A stretch of DNA of 64,000 bases, from assembly GCA_963768715.1 (NCBI GenBank), contig CAVYJC010000003.1, positions 186,001 to 250,000 on the forward strand, written 5' to 3'. A model generated the notes under the pieces. The model searched no databases. It saw nothing but the letters and a program-made list of their open reading frames with translations, and had not been told where the DNA came from. This stretch comes from DATKEJ01 sp963768715. GTDB taxonomy: Bacteria > Bacteroidota > Rhodothermia > Rhodothermales > DATKEJ01. Numbering within the stretch: position 1 is the stretch's first letter; every line of letters begins with the position of its first letter. Shown piece after piece: positions 15,717-24,548 of the stretch. Both the position numbers and the translations under genes were made by a program.

Positions 15717-17162
15717 ATGCTTTTCCGACAAATCTTCGATCCAAAACTCGCCCAGTATGCCTATCTGGTCGGATGTCAGCAGACTGGAGAAGCCATCCTG
15801 TTCGATCCAGAGCGCGACGTAGACCGGTACGTGAGCATTGCCGAAGATGAGGCGTTGCGTATTGTAGCCGTGGCCGAAACGCACATCCATGCAGATTTCC
15901 TTTCCGGAGCGCGTGAATTTGCCGAGCGTTTCAATACAAGGGTGTTCGTTTCGGACGAAGGGGACGCGAACTGGAAGTACGCGTGGGTCCACGAAAAGAG
16001 AAGCGCCGGCGGCTCGTACGATTACGTGCTGCTGAAAGACGGGGACGAGTTCAGCATCGGGAATATTCGATTCACGGTTGTTCACACGCCTGGGCACACG
16101 CCCGAGCATGTTGCCTATCTCGTAACCGACGTCGGAGGCGGAGCCGACGCCCCGATGGGCATCGTGTCGGGAGATTTCGTATTCGTCGGAGATCTGGGCC
16201 GGCCCGACCTACTGGAGCAGGCGGCTGGTCTTCATGGGGTTCAGGAGCCTTCGGCTCGCCAGCTGTACAGGTCGCTTTCTCGTTTCACCGACCTTAGCGA
16301 CTACCTCCAGGTCTGGCCCGCCCACGGCGCAGGTTCATCTTGTGGTAAGGCGCTCGGTGCGGTTCCACAGTCGACGGTCGGCTATGAGAAGCGCTTTAAT
16401 GCCTCGCTCGACGCCGCGCGCAACGGCGAAGACGCGTTCGTCGAGGCGATCCTTTCCGGCCAGCCTGAGCCTCAGATGTATTTCGCGCGGATGAAGCGCG
16501 ACAACAAAAGCGGGATGCCGGTCCTGGGACGCCTTCCTTCACCGAAGCATTTTTCAGTCATGGAGCTGGCTACGGCCGCTGAGACCAAGGAAACCCTCAT
16601 TGTCGACACCCGTCTCGACCGGTCTTCGTACTTCGCCCGCCATATTGCCGGGTCGCTCCACGCGCCGTACAACAAGGCATTCAATACAGTCATCGGGTCG
16701 CTCGTCGTCGACGAAACAACACCGATCGTCCTCATCATTGAGCCGAGTGACATCGAGGCAGCGGTTCGCGATCTGGTCAGGATCGGCTACGACAACGTCG
16801 TCGGTTTCGCAGACAGCAAGACGCTTATGCGGTATTTCGCCAACGGCGGCCGGATGGCCTCCATCGATGAGATCACCTTCAAAGACGTCGAGCGGGCGAT
16901 GAGCGAAAGCGATGCCGTGGTTCTGGATGTCCGCTTCCGATCCGAGTTTGACGGAGACGGCATTCCCGGAGCCGTGAATGCGTCCTATACGCGGCTGCCT
17001 GACTACCGCGACAGGTTGCCGGACGGCAGGACGCTTCTCGTTCACTGTACGACAGGCGCGCGTGCAGCGGCGGCGGCAGCATACCTTGCGCGCATCGGTT
17101 ATCCCGTAAAACTCATCAACGACAACATCGCCAACTACAAGGCAGACACCGTCGCGGTCTGA
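15717..17162 (+). CDS. CstB-like persulfide dioxygenase fused to two rhodanese domains
   Basis: 481 residues. Residues 1-240 are an ETHE1-type metallo-beta-lactamase domain with iron ligands in ETHIHADFLSGAR, HTPGHTPEH and GDFVFVGDLGRPDL, oxidising persulfide sulfur to sulfite. About 285-385 is a rhodanese fold whose catalytic loop has no cysteine (LIIEPSDIEAA). About 390-480 is an active rhodanese with Cys444 in VHCTTGARAAAAA. This order (dioxygenase, pseudo-rhodanese, rhodanese) is that of Staphylococcus CstB, which turns persulfides into thiosulfate. It is followed after 12 bases by a SulP anion transporter, so the pair could detoxify sulfide and move the resulting anion. Confidence 0.9.
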   Translation: MLFRQIFDPKLAQYAYLVGCQQTGEAILFDPERDVDRYVSIAEDEALRIVAVAETHIHADFLSGAREFAERFNTRVFVSDEGDANWKYAWVHEKRSAGGSYDYVLLKDGDEFSIGNIRFTVVHTPGHTPEHVAYLVTDVGGGADAPMGIVSGDFVFVGDLGRPDLLEQAAGLHGVQEPSARQLYRSLSRFTDLSDYLQVWPAHGAGSSCGKALGAVPQSTVGYEKRFNASLDAARNGEDAFVEAILSGQPEPQMYFARMKRDNKSGMPVLGRLPSPKHFSVMELATAAETKETLIVDTRLDRSSYFARHIAGSLHAPYNKAFNTVIGSLVVDETTPIVLIIEPSDIEAAVRDLVRIGYDNVVGFADSKTLMRYFANGGRMASIDEITFKDVERAMSESDAVVLDVRFRSEFDGDGIPGAVNASYTRLPDYRDRLPDGRTLLVHCTTGARAAAAAAYLARIGYPVKLINDNIANYKADTVAV

Positions 17163-17174
17163 CGGCGACCATCA

Positions 17175-18890
17175 ATGAGTTTTCCCCGGCTAGAACTACC
17201 CATTTTCTCGCAGCTGAAAGCGTATGATGGGTCGGCCTTTTTCCGTGACTTGGGTGCAGGAGCCACCGTGGGCGTCGTGCTCGTACCGCAGGCGATGGCG
17301 TACGCGCTCGTTGCCGGCGTTCCGGCGATTAATGGACTTTACACGGCGCTTGTCCCGGTCATCGTCTATGCACTGTTCGGCTCCTCGCGGCACCTGCAGG
17401 TGGGTCCTGCCGCCATATCGTCGCTAATCGTCGCCTCGAGCATCGCACCGCTTGCAGCCGGCGATCCCGCGCGTTATTTGTCACTGGCGATTCTGCTGGG
17501 CCTCATGGCCGGGGCGATCCAGTTTTGCCTGGGTGCCGCGCGACTGGGATTTCTGGCGAACTTTCTCTCCCATCCGGTCCTCAGAGGCTTTACGATGGCA
17601 GCTGCGATCGTAATCGGCCTGAACCAGGTCGAACATCTCTTTGGGATCGATGTGCCCCACTCTACCCTTGCCTACGAAGCGGCTGCAAACGTAGTGGCAA
17701 AACTTCAGTTCATGCACGGGCCCACTTTGGCGATTGCCGCCCTATGCATCGTCACACTCGTTCTCCTCACGAGATGGAACAGGCACATTCCGGGTGCACT
17801 GGTCGTGGTTGGCCTTGGAACGACGATCGTCTGGGCGCTTGGGCTGGATGCCGCCGGCGTTCATACGGTCGGAGATATTCCGTCGGGCCTGCCGCATTTT
17901 CAAGTGCCGGCATGGTCAAGATCCGAGATGCAGCGACTCATCCCCGCGGCTTTTACAGTGGCATTCATCGGATTGATGGACTCAACCGCCATCGCGAGAA
18001 CCTACGCTTCAGAGTTCAGGTATCGCCTGGATTCGGGACAGGAGTTCATGGCGCTAGGCCTGGCGAACATGGTGGGATCCTTCTTCCAGGCATATCCCGC
18101 CGAAGGAGGTTTCGGACGAACCGCCGTAAGCGTTCACGCCGGAGCCGGCAGTACAGTGTCCAATCTCATCGCCGCCGGCGTTGTGGCCATGACGCTGCTC
18201 TTCCTGACGCCGCTATTCGCCTTCCTTCCCGACGCCGCGCTCGCCTCCATTATCGTGGTGGCTGTCACAGGACTGCTCGACCTGACCGAGGTGAAGTTCC
18301 TCTGGCGAACCGATCGTCTGGACTTTTACCTGATGCTTCTCACATTCGCAGCGACGCTCGCACTCGGCATCGAGGAGGGTATTCTGGTCGGAATCACGAC
18401 ATCGCTCCTGCTAGTGATCTATCAGAGTAGTCGACCGCACACGGCGATTACAGGACGTCTGCCCGGCACTTCCGTGTACCGAAACGTCGAGCGACACCCC
18501 GATGCCCTCGTTACGGCCGCGGTCGTCGTCTATCGACTCGATGCCTCCCTCTATTTCGCGAACGCACCGTTCTTTCGCGACGAGTTGGAAGACATCGTCT
18601 CCGGCGATCGGGACATTCGGGCGATCATTATCGACGCCTATCCAATCAATCGGATCGATGCAACGGGCGCACAGATGTTGAACGAGTTGATTCTGGACTT
18701 GCGCTCGAGAGACGTAACCGTGCTCTTCGCAGGCGTCAAGGGTCCGGTCATGGATGTTCTCGAACCTGCCGGCATCGTCGGTCTTGTGGGCCGCGACCAC
18801 TTCTTCGCCGAAATTCGCTCGGCGATGGACGCCGCCGAAGACATGCTGCCGGATGCCGGTCATCACGTCGACGTGTCTAGTGCGATTTGA
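17175..18890 (+). CDS. SulP-family anion transporter with STAS domain
   Basis: 571 residues. The membrane part opens with DLGAGATVGVVLVPQAMAYA, the SulP signature region, continues with GPAAISSLIVASS, and carries about 10-14 helices to residue 420. Residues about 440-560 form a cytoplasmic STAS domain with DASLYFANAPFF and IDAYPINRIDATGAQML; an Asp replaces the phosphorylatable Ser of anti-anti-sigma factors. SulP proteins carry sulfate, bicarbonate or other anions. Being translationally close to a CstB-like enzyme favours sulfate, sulfite or thiosulfate. Confidence 0.92.
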   Translation: MSFPRLELPIFSQLKAYDGSAFFRDLGAGATVGVVLVPQAMAYALVAGVPAINGLYTALVPVIVYALFGSSRHLQVGPAAISSLIVASSIAPLAAGDPARYLSLAILLGLMAGAIQFCLGAARLGFLANFLSHPVLRGFTMAAAIVIGLNQVEHLFGIDVPHSTLAYEAAANVVAKLQFMHGPTLAIAALCIVTLVLLTRWNRHIPGALVVVGLGTTIVWALGLDAAGVHTVGDIPSGLPHFQVPAWSRSEMQRLIPAAFTVAFIGLMDSTAIARTYASEFRYRLDSGQEFMALGLANMVGSFFQAYPAEGGFGRTAVSVHAGAGSTVSNLIAAGVVAMTLLFLTPLFAFLPDAALASIIVVAVTGLLDLTEVKFLWRTDRLDFYLMLLTFAATLALGIEEGILVGITTSLLLVIYQSSRPHTAITGRLPGTSVYRNVERHPDALVTAAVVVYRLDASLYFANAPFFRDELEDIVSGDRDIRAIIIDAYPINRIDATGAQMLNELILDLRSRDVTVLFAGVKGPVMDVLEPAGIVGLVGRDHFFAEIRSAMDAAEDMLPDAGHHVDVSSAI

Positions 18891-19056
18891 ATTGCCCTAA
18901 CAATCAGACTACCAGTCGCGCGATTACCGATACCTGGGCACGATCGGTCTGTTCGATGGAGTATGAAACCACTACAGATTTTGAAAGACAATGAAGGTGT
19001 TCGTCGTCAACCGAAGTTTCGGCGCTAGGGATTGAGGCGCTGACGGAGTATGAAAC

Positions 19057-19950
19057 TCAGAAACCTGTCAGGTCTTCTGCAAGCGAAACGTGCAGATGAT
19101 CCGCCGTTCCCATATGGCGAAGCGCCTGAAATCCCATCGCCTTGAAGTACAGGGTCGTTAGGAAATTTCGCCATTCGGGTCGCCCGATCGTGCGGAGGTC
19201 AACCGCCTGGACATACCCAGATGATGTGACCAGATGTAGCGAGCGCTCGTTCTCGGGAAGTCCCATGCGGCCGTAGTCTTCCGGTTTTCGCTCGGCGTCG
19301 GTAATCACAAGGTCCGGATCGACCAGGATCCACGTACTGAGCGCGATACGCAAACTGGGGTGAAGCGACGTGTAGGTCTCCTGCACCTGCTCCGATTTCA
19401 CGTTCGATGCCGAGATGAACATGGCCGAATATCCGCAGTAGACGAGCGCCAGTGCGAACATCGTGCGCTTCAAGTATTTCGGCGTTCGGAAGCTGCCCGT
19501 TGCCCCGCGAATGAGGATCAGAGCAACGACCAGCAGCACGAGTGTGGCGGCAGCCGCTCCGCCCAGTACGGCGATCCAGGGCCACAGGCCGTAGTCGCTG
19601 TAGAACCAGACGGAAAGTCGAACGAGAACGAGCAGCGGCAGCACACAGATCGCAACAATGCCCGTCAACCACCGAAGGACGGTCTTCCCTATCGATCGAC
19701 GAGCCTTGCTCGCCTGCGCCGCCGGACGTGCCACTTTGGCCGGACTCTCCGCCTGGCGATCTTTCGAACGCGCCACCTTCCCGCCTGGCGCCGGCTTCGA
19801 TGCCAACGTCTCCATGGATCGAAGCGCCGCTTCGATCTCACTCACTGCATTTTCGGGGGAGTTTGTTTCCTTACCCACTCGATCCTCATTAAGTCCCTTT
19901 ACGAACTGACGTACGTGATTGGTCAATACCGTGTTACGCCAAGAATCCAA
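19057..19950 (-). CDS. Membrane protein with C-terminal domain resembling M15-type peptidases
   Basis: 297 residues. The first 85 are soluble, rich in K, A, S and P. Three membrane segments follow (around 88-110, 118-148 and 162-180). The last 110 residues read LHPSLRIALSTWIL, VITDAERKPEDYGRMG, SLHLVTSSGYVQAVDLRT, LYFKAMGFQALRHMG and TADHLHVSL. The SxH...AVDL and HLHV pieces resemble the zinc ligands of M15 D,D-peptidases (His, Asp, His), but the His to Asp spacing is 12 rather than the usual 7. A cell-wall peptidase or a degenerate relative is possible; I am not sure. It is transcribed in line with the ATP-grasp gene, 126 bases downstream of it. Confidence 0.55.
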   Translation of the reverse strand: MDSWRNTVLTNHVRQFVKGLNEDRVGKETNSPENAVSEIEAALRSMETLASKPAPGGKVARSKDRQAESPAKVARPAAQASKARRSIGKTVLRWLTGIVAICVLPLLVLVRLSVWFYSDYGLWPWIAVLGGAAAATLVLLVVALILIRGATGSFRTPKYLKRTMFALALVYCGYSAMFISASNVKSEQVQETYTSLHPSLRIALSTWILVDPDLVITDAERKPEDYGRMGLPENERSLHLVTSSGYVQAVDLRTIGRPEWRNFLTTLYFKAMGFQALRHMGTADHLHVSLAEDLTGF

Positions 19951-20076
19951 AATCCGCCGCCTCGAAGAGTCGAAAACGAAACTTATTCATTTAGTACATG
20001 AGCAAGCTCGAAGATGGGTCGGAGTGACCAACGACAGACCGCTAGTCGTGCAGAATTCCCCTCCGGCGCCGAACCT

Positions 20077-21267
20077 TCACGGAGGCGGGATTTTCCCCAT
20101 AGGGGCCCAGGCGTGGAAATCGACGCGAAATCGTTCCGCCAGCTCGTCGAGAAGACCGACAACGCGCTCGTAGTCCTCATGCTTTACGATCATCCCCGCA
20201 TGGTACGTTTTGTCCATTCTCCAGACGATCTCGGGATTGGTGTACTTGGACGTGTCGGGATGTTCTTGACGGGCGAGCGAGTTGATAATTCCGGCATGAT
20301 CCAGCCGAGTAGGCGGAAGCTCATAGCGCTCCCCCGGTTCCAGCGTTTCGATGTGCGCCCACTCGCGCCACAGATTGAGTCCACTGGACGCCTCGATCAT
20401 TTCCGCCAGATGTGCTCCGCCGACCCGGGCGGAGGTTTCCAGGAAGAAGAAGGAGCCGTCGTACTTGATGAACTCGGTGTGCGACACACCCCGCGACAGG
20501 CCCATTCCGGCGATCACTTGAGCATTCATCTCCAGAAGGTGCGCACGATCTGGATCCTCGGGTCGAAGGGTGTGCGAGCGGAAGATCCCTCCCTCGTGCG
20601 ACACCGCCATTGGGGGATCCATGTAGCCGTGAGCTCGCGCAAACACGATCTCGTCATCGAAGACGATTGAGTCGACGTGGTAGACCGTCCCGGGCAGGAA
20701 TGCTTCGATCAAATGATTTGAGCGCTCATCGCCAAGCGAGTGGATCACGCTCCAGGCTTCCGACGAACTCTCCAGCTTCTTGACGCCAATGGAGCCCGCC
20801 GCCGAACGCGGCTTGATGATCCACGGAGGCGGTATCGTATCGAAGAATTCCTCCAGCTTGCCGTCGTTTAGGACATGCACGAACCGGGGCACGGCCAGGC
20901 CACATTCGGTGGCTCGCATGCGCATGACGAGCTTGTCCCGAAAGAAACGTGTGCGCGTGTCGCCCATCCCGGGCACCCTCAAGTGCTCTCGAAGCATGGC
21001 GGCCTTTTCCAGATCCAGATCGTCGAGTGCAACGATTCGATCGAATACGATCGACTGCCCCAAATGACTGACGGCCTTGATGAGATCGGGAATTACCCAC
21101 GCGCCATCGACTACCGGCATGAAATAGATGCCATCCAGGGCGTCGTGCGGCCATGCATAATCTTTCAGAGACTCGGAGGTGATGAGAATCACCTTCGCAC
21201 CTCTCTCCTTACAACCTCGGATGAAGGCGTCCCCTTTGAAATATGAGGTGATGCACAGTACGGTCAT
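20077..21267 (-). CDS. ATP-grasp domain ligase
   Basis: 396 residues. A Rossmann-like preATP-grasp part (VLCITSYFKGDAFIRGCKERG) is followed by the ATP-grasp core: WIIKPRSAAGSIGVKKL near residue 150, LIEAFLPGTVYHVDSIVFD and the metal-binding FLETSARVGGAHLAEMIE near 285. The family joins a carboxylate to an amine, thiol or similar group through an acyl phosphate. In this place, between a GT2 gene and a membrane protein and downstream of a uronate epimerase, it might amidate a uronic acid or attach an amino acid to a glycan; that is inference. Confidence 0.82.
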   Translation of the reverse strand: MTVLCITSYFKGDAFIRGCKERGAKVILITSESLKDYAWPHDALDGIYFMPVVDGAWVIPDLIKAVSHLGQSIVFDRIVALDDLDLEKAAMLREHLRVPGMGDTRTRFFRDKLVMRMRATECGLAVPRFVHVLNDGKLEEFFDTIPPPWIIKPRSAAGSIGVKKLESSSEAWSVIHSLGDERSNHLIEAFLPGTVYHVDSIVFDDEIVFARAHGYMDPPMAVSHEGGIFRSHTLRPEDPDRAHLLEMNAQVIAGMGLSRGVSHTEFIKYDGSFFFLETSARVGGAHLAEMIEASSGLNLWREWAHIETLEPGERYELPPTRLDHAGIINSLARQEHPDTSKYTNPEIVWRMDKTYHAGMIVKHEDYERVVGLLDELAERFRVDFHAWAPMGKIPPP

Positions 21268-21296
21268 AACTCATGCAGGTACGTTTCTATCGTAAT

Positions 21297-22295
21297 TCAG
21301 ATACTCGCAACCCGACGCCCGGACAGACCGGATGCTATCCAGCCGACGAACCGCCTCAATAGGCGTAGTATCGGCACCGGGACGTACGTCAGCAGCAGAT
21401 AGCCGCTGTAACGCGGCGTTCGCCAATGCTTCGGGAAACTACGAAGGATTGAGCGTGCCACGTGCGGCTGACCTTCGGCAATCGAAGCACGAATCATTCT
21501 AATGGAAACGAACCGGATCAGATCCTGATACGCTTGCGAGCTAGTGGGACGCGTTGAACGCTCCATCATTCGAGCCAGCATCCCGACCTTCCCGGCATAC
21601 TTCCGCTCCTCGTTAGACGTGATCGAATACAGGGAGTCGCGCGAAAACGTGTAGCAGGGCGCCATAAAGTAGCCGCACTGCGGGGTGATCTCGGCGATTC
21701 TGACCCAGTAGTCGAAATCCTGCCCGGACGGAATCGTCACGTCGAATACACCGGCACGGTCGATCACCGACCTGCGCAGCAGAACCCCCGACGTTTGGAA
21801 CGAGATGAGACCGGTCGCCATGGCCCAAAACCAGTCGACGACTGTCCACGTCTCTTCCGACGAAGCCTTCTCAAAAGGTACAGCCGAAGGGAGCTCCGAC
21901 CCGTCGTCCTTTCCCACCCAGTAATTCGTCGAACACCACGCAACGTCCGGGTGGTCCTCCATGAAGCGCACCTGACGCCCGAGTTTTTCGGGAATCCAAA
22001 TGTCGTCGGCATCCAGAAAGGCCATGAACTCACCTGAGGCAAGCTGGATACCACGATTCCGCGCCGCCCCCGCCCCGGCGCGATCCTGCGTCACGAATTT
22101 GAATCGTTCACCGACGCGGTCAGAGTACGCCCGGGCGATGTCGACCGAGCCATCCGTCGATCCATCGTCGACAACGACGATCTCGAAGTCCCGGAAGTCC
22201 TGGCTGAGCACACTCTCGATAGTCCGCCCAAAACAATCCACCTTGTTGTAGAGTGGGATAATAACGGAAACTGTCGGCCGGGAAGAGATTGACAC
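21297..22295 (-). CDS. GT2-family glycosyltransferase
   Basis: 332 residues with VSVIIPLYNKVDCFGRTIES, EIVVVDDGSTDGS, AARNRGIQLASGEFMAFLDADD and a C-terminal half with a probable amphipathic membrane segment (YSGYLLLTYVPVPILRLL). This is a standard inverting GT-A transferase. It is the second gene of the leftward epimerase, GT2, ATP-grasp run; a GC-rich hairpin lies in the gap before it. Confidence 0.88.
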   Translation of the reverse strand: MSISSRPTVSVIIPLYNKVDCFGRTIESVLSQDFRDFEIVVVDDGSTDGSVDIARAYSDRVGERFKFVTQDRAGAGAARNRGIQLASGEFMAFLDADDIWIPEKLGRQVRFMEDHPDVAWCSTNYWVGKDDGSELPSAVPFEKASSEETWTVVDWFWAMATGLISFQTSGVLLRRSVIDRAGVFDVTIPSGQDFDYWVRIAEITPQCGYFMAPCYTFSRDSLYSITSNEERKYAGKVGMLARMMERSTRPTSSQAYQDLIRFVSIRMIRASIAEGQPHVARSILRSFPKHWRTPRYSGYLLLTYVPVPILRLLRRFVGWIASGLSGRRVASI

Positions 22296-22340
22296 TTATG
22301 CGCTACGGTATGTCTACAAGGGCACGAGTCGCAGGCGCGG

Positions 22341-22358
22341 CGGCCGGCCAGCCGGCCG
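22341..22358. repeat. Perfect GC-rich inverted repeat in an operon gap
   Basis: CGGCCGGC (22341-22348) and GCCGGCCG (22351-22358) flank only CA. There is no T-run on either side, so it is not a simple terminator; it could be an RNA processing or stability element between the epimerase and GT2 genes. Confidence 0.45.
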
Positions 22359-22394
22359 GTCTCCGTGAAGCACGTCGGCGATCATCACTCAAAA

Positions 22395-23426
22395 TCAGTC
22401 GAGAGCGATCTCGTAGTATTCTCGGTACCAGTCAACAAACCTCTGCATACCCTCTTGAAGCTTCGTGGCCGGTTTGAATCCGACCGCCTCATTGAGGCTG
22501 GTTACGTCGGCAAACGTGGTGTGGACATCACCCGGCTGCATCGGCTTGAAACGCTTCTGAGCCTGTCGTCCGAGCGCTCGTTCGATTGATTCGATGAACT
22601 CGAGGAGCGAGACGGGACTACCGTTGCCGATGTTGAAGATCCGACATGGAGCGTTCTTCTCATCCGCCGAATCCGCCGCGGGGGGGACATCCATCACGCG
22701 GACGATCCCATCGACAACATCACCGACGAACGTGAAATCACGCAACATCTCGCCGTTGTTGAAGACATTGACAGGGCTTCCTTCCAAAATGGCCTTCGTG
22801 AACAGAAAGTAGGCCATGTCGGGACGGCCCCATGGACCATAAACCGTAAAAAATCGCAATCCCGTCATCGGAATTCGATACAGACTCGAGTACGTGTGCG
22901 CGAGCAGCTCGCTCGAACGCTTGGTTGCAGCATAGACGGAGACGGGTCGATCCGCCTTTTCCGTTTCTACCGACGGGAAGTCGGCGCTCGCGCCGTACAC
23001 CGACGATGAAGATGCGTACACCAGGTGCTTCGGTGGCGTCTTGCGCGCTCCTTCGAGGACGTTCAGAAAACCGACGACGTTGGTTTCCAGGTAGGCATGC
23101 GGATCCGTGATCGAATTCCGAACGCCGACCTCGGCCGCCAAATGGATGACGAGATCGAATTGATTACTCGCGAACAGGTTTCCCATCTGGAGAGCATCGG
23201 CGACATCCAATTTCTGGAATGAAAATTTCGGCGACACGAGCAACCGGTTGAGCCGGGCCTGTTTCAGACTGGGATCGTAGTAGTCGTTGAGATTATCGAT
23301 CCCAACAACCGTTCTGCCATCGACCAGCAGCCGTTTGCAGACGTGATACCCGATGAAGCCTGCGGCTCCGGTAACTAAAACTTGATTGCTAACAGAATCA
23401 TTCAAAATCAGGGCCGCTGACTGCAT
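22395..23426 (-). CDS. NAD-dependent epimerase, UDP-glucuronate 4-epimerase-like
   Basis: 343 residues of the extended short-chain dehydrogenase type. NAD-binding VLVTGAAGFIGYHVCKRLL at 17-35, IDNLNDYYDPSLKQARL (the signature stretch of CapI/UDP-glucuronate 4-epimerases), the catalytic YAATKRSSE with Tyr/Lys near 165-169, and LRFFTVYGPWGRPDMA. The best match by eye is the CapI/GAE group that makes UDP-galacturonate from UDP-glucuronate. It heads the small leftward glycan run. Confidence 0.88.
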   Translation of the reverse strand: MQSAALILNDSVSNQVLVTGAAGFIGYHVCKRLLVDGRTVVGIDNLNDYYDPSLKQARLNRLLVSPKFSFQKLDVADALQMGNLFASNQFDLVIHLAAEVGVRNSITDPHAYLETNVVGFLNVLEGARKTPPKHLVYASSSSVYGASADFPSVETEKADRPVSVYAATKRSSELLAHTYSSLYRIPMTGLRFFTVYGPWGRPDMAYFLFTKAILEGSPVNVFNNGEMLRDFTFVGDVVDGIVRVMDVPPAADSADEKNAPCRIFNIGNGSPVSLLEFIESIERALGRQAQKRFKPMQPGDVHTTFADVTSLNEAVGFKPATKLQEGMQRFVDWYREYYEIALD

Positions 23427-23511
23427 ATTTGGGACCGCCCGAATCTACACGTCGCCTGTCTTACAAACAATGTGCGGAGACATCGCGATCGAGGGTTCGC
23501 GACGTGGCGGG

Positions 23512-23656
23512 GTTTCGACGTCGAAACGCATCGTCCGGATAGAAGTTGAACGTGCGCAAGTCGACGACCCGGCGCATTGACACGCCCGGTCTCACGCGCC
23601 ACACGACCCGAACGCGTGTTTCGTCTCAGGGACCGAAACGCTACCTTCGCGTTTCG
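23512..23656. promoter_or_regulatory. Cluster of GTTTCG/CGAAAC half-sites, possible operator array
   Basis: The divergent gap 23427-23699 holds a perfect 16-base palindrome at 23512-23527 (GTTTCGACGTCGAAAC). Further half-sites follow: GTTTCG at 23618-23623, CGAAAC at 23634-23639 and GTTTCG at 23651-23656. The last two form a hairpin-capable pair. Five 6-mer hits in 145 bases is far above chance, so a dimeric regulator may bind here. Confidence 0.5.
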
Positions 23657-23699
23657 CAGAGACAGGTCAGAACGTTAACCGACAGATGCAGATCGGCCG

Positions 23700-24548
23700 A
23701 TGAGGGCAGTGGATTCAAATCGAGCGTTTCGTGGTCGTCTGGTTCGACACGTGAATTTCAATTCCGCGCAGGTCGAGTCGCGGAACGTGGATGTCTGGCT
23801 TCCGGAGGGCTACGACGAAAACCCGCATCGCACCTACTCGGTCGTTTACCTTCACGACGGCCAAAATCTGTTCGAGCCACAATTGTCCTTCAGCGGGGTT
23901 GACTGGGGGATACACGAGTCACTGAGTCTCTTGCGGGACGAACGAAAGATCCGCGATACCATCGCCGTCGGAATCTGGAATACGCCGAAGCGACTCCTCC
24001 GTTACATGCCCAAGCGACCTTTCGAGCTCACGGATGATGCCACCTGGATCAACCTCTGGCTGGAGGAACATGGGAATGCCCCCGCCTCCGATCGCTATGT
24101 CGAATTCATCGTCTCGGAGCTCAAGCCGTTCATCGACGCCCATTACCGAGTCCGTACCGGCCTATACGATACCGTCATCATGGGCGCCAGCATGGGGGGC
24201 CTCGTGTCTCTGTATGCGCTCTGCGAGTATCCCGATGTCTTTGGTGGAGCCGGCTGTCTCTCGACGTCGTGGACTATTGCGGGAGACATATTCATGCCTT
24301 ACCTGGAGCAGCAGCTTCCTCCGCCCGGGCGACATCGTTTCTACTTTGACTACGGACGGGAGGCGCTTATCGATGGTTACATCGACCTCCAGGAGCACGC
24401 GACGCGTATTGCCGTCGATGCCGGTTATACGGTGGGCGTCGATTGGATAGTTCAGGAATTCCCTGAACACGATCATTCCGAGCGAGCCTGGAGGGAACGC
24501 GTGGCCATTCCACTGGAGTCCCTGCTTTCACTTCCCGAGCCTGTCTGA
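23700..24548 (+). CDS. Putative esterase (esterase D/enterochelin esterase-like)
   Basis: 282 residues of the alpha/beta-hydrolase esterase group. Landmarks: NVDVWLPEGYDENPHRTYSVVYLHDGQNLF, which is the strand and oxyanion region of this family, the nucleophile elbow MGASMGGLVSLYALCEYP around residue 163, and a C-terminal HDHSERAWRERV that carries the catalytic His. No signal peptide is visible. Start ATG 23700; the gene is divergent from the epimerase gene, and its last 76 bases overlap the opposing DnaQ/GIY-YIG gene. Confidence 0.85.
   Translation: MRAVDSNRAFRGRLVRHVNFNSAQVESRNVDVWLPEGYDENPHRTYSVVYLHDGQNLFEPQLSFSGVDWGIHESLSLLRDERKIRDTIAVGIWNTPKRLLRYMPKRPFELTDDATWINLWLEEHGNAPASDRYVEFIVSELKPFIDAHYRVRTGLYDTVIMGASMGGLVSLYALCEYPDVFGGAGCLSTSWTIAGDIFMPYLEQQLPPPGRHRFYFDYGREALIDGYIDLQEHATRIAVDAGYTVGVDWIVQEFPEHDHSERAWRERVAIPLESLLSLPEPV

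Noticed and set aside
18891..19056. Repeated GGAGTATGAAAC at about 18958 and 19039
   Set aside because: Only two copies 80 bases apart with no wider unit; not enough for a repeat array or CRISPR.
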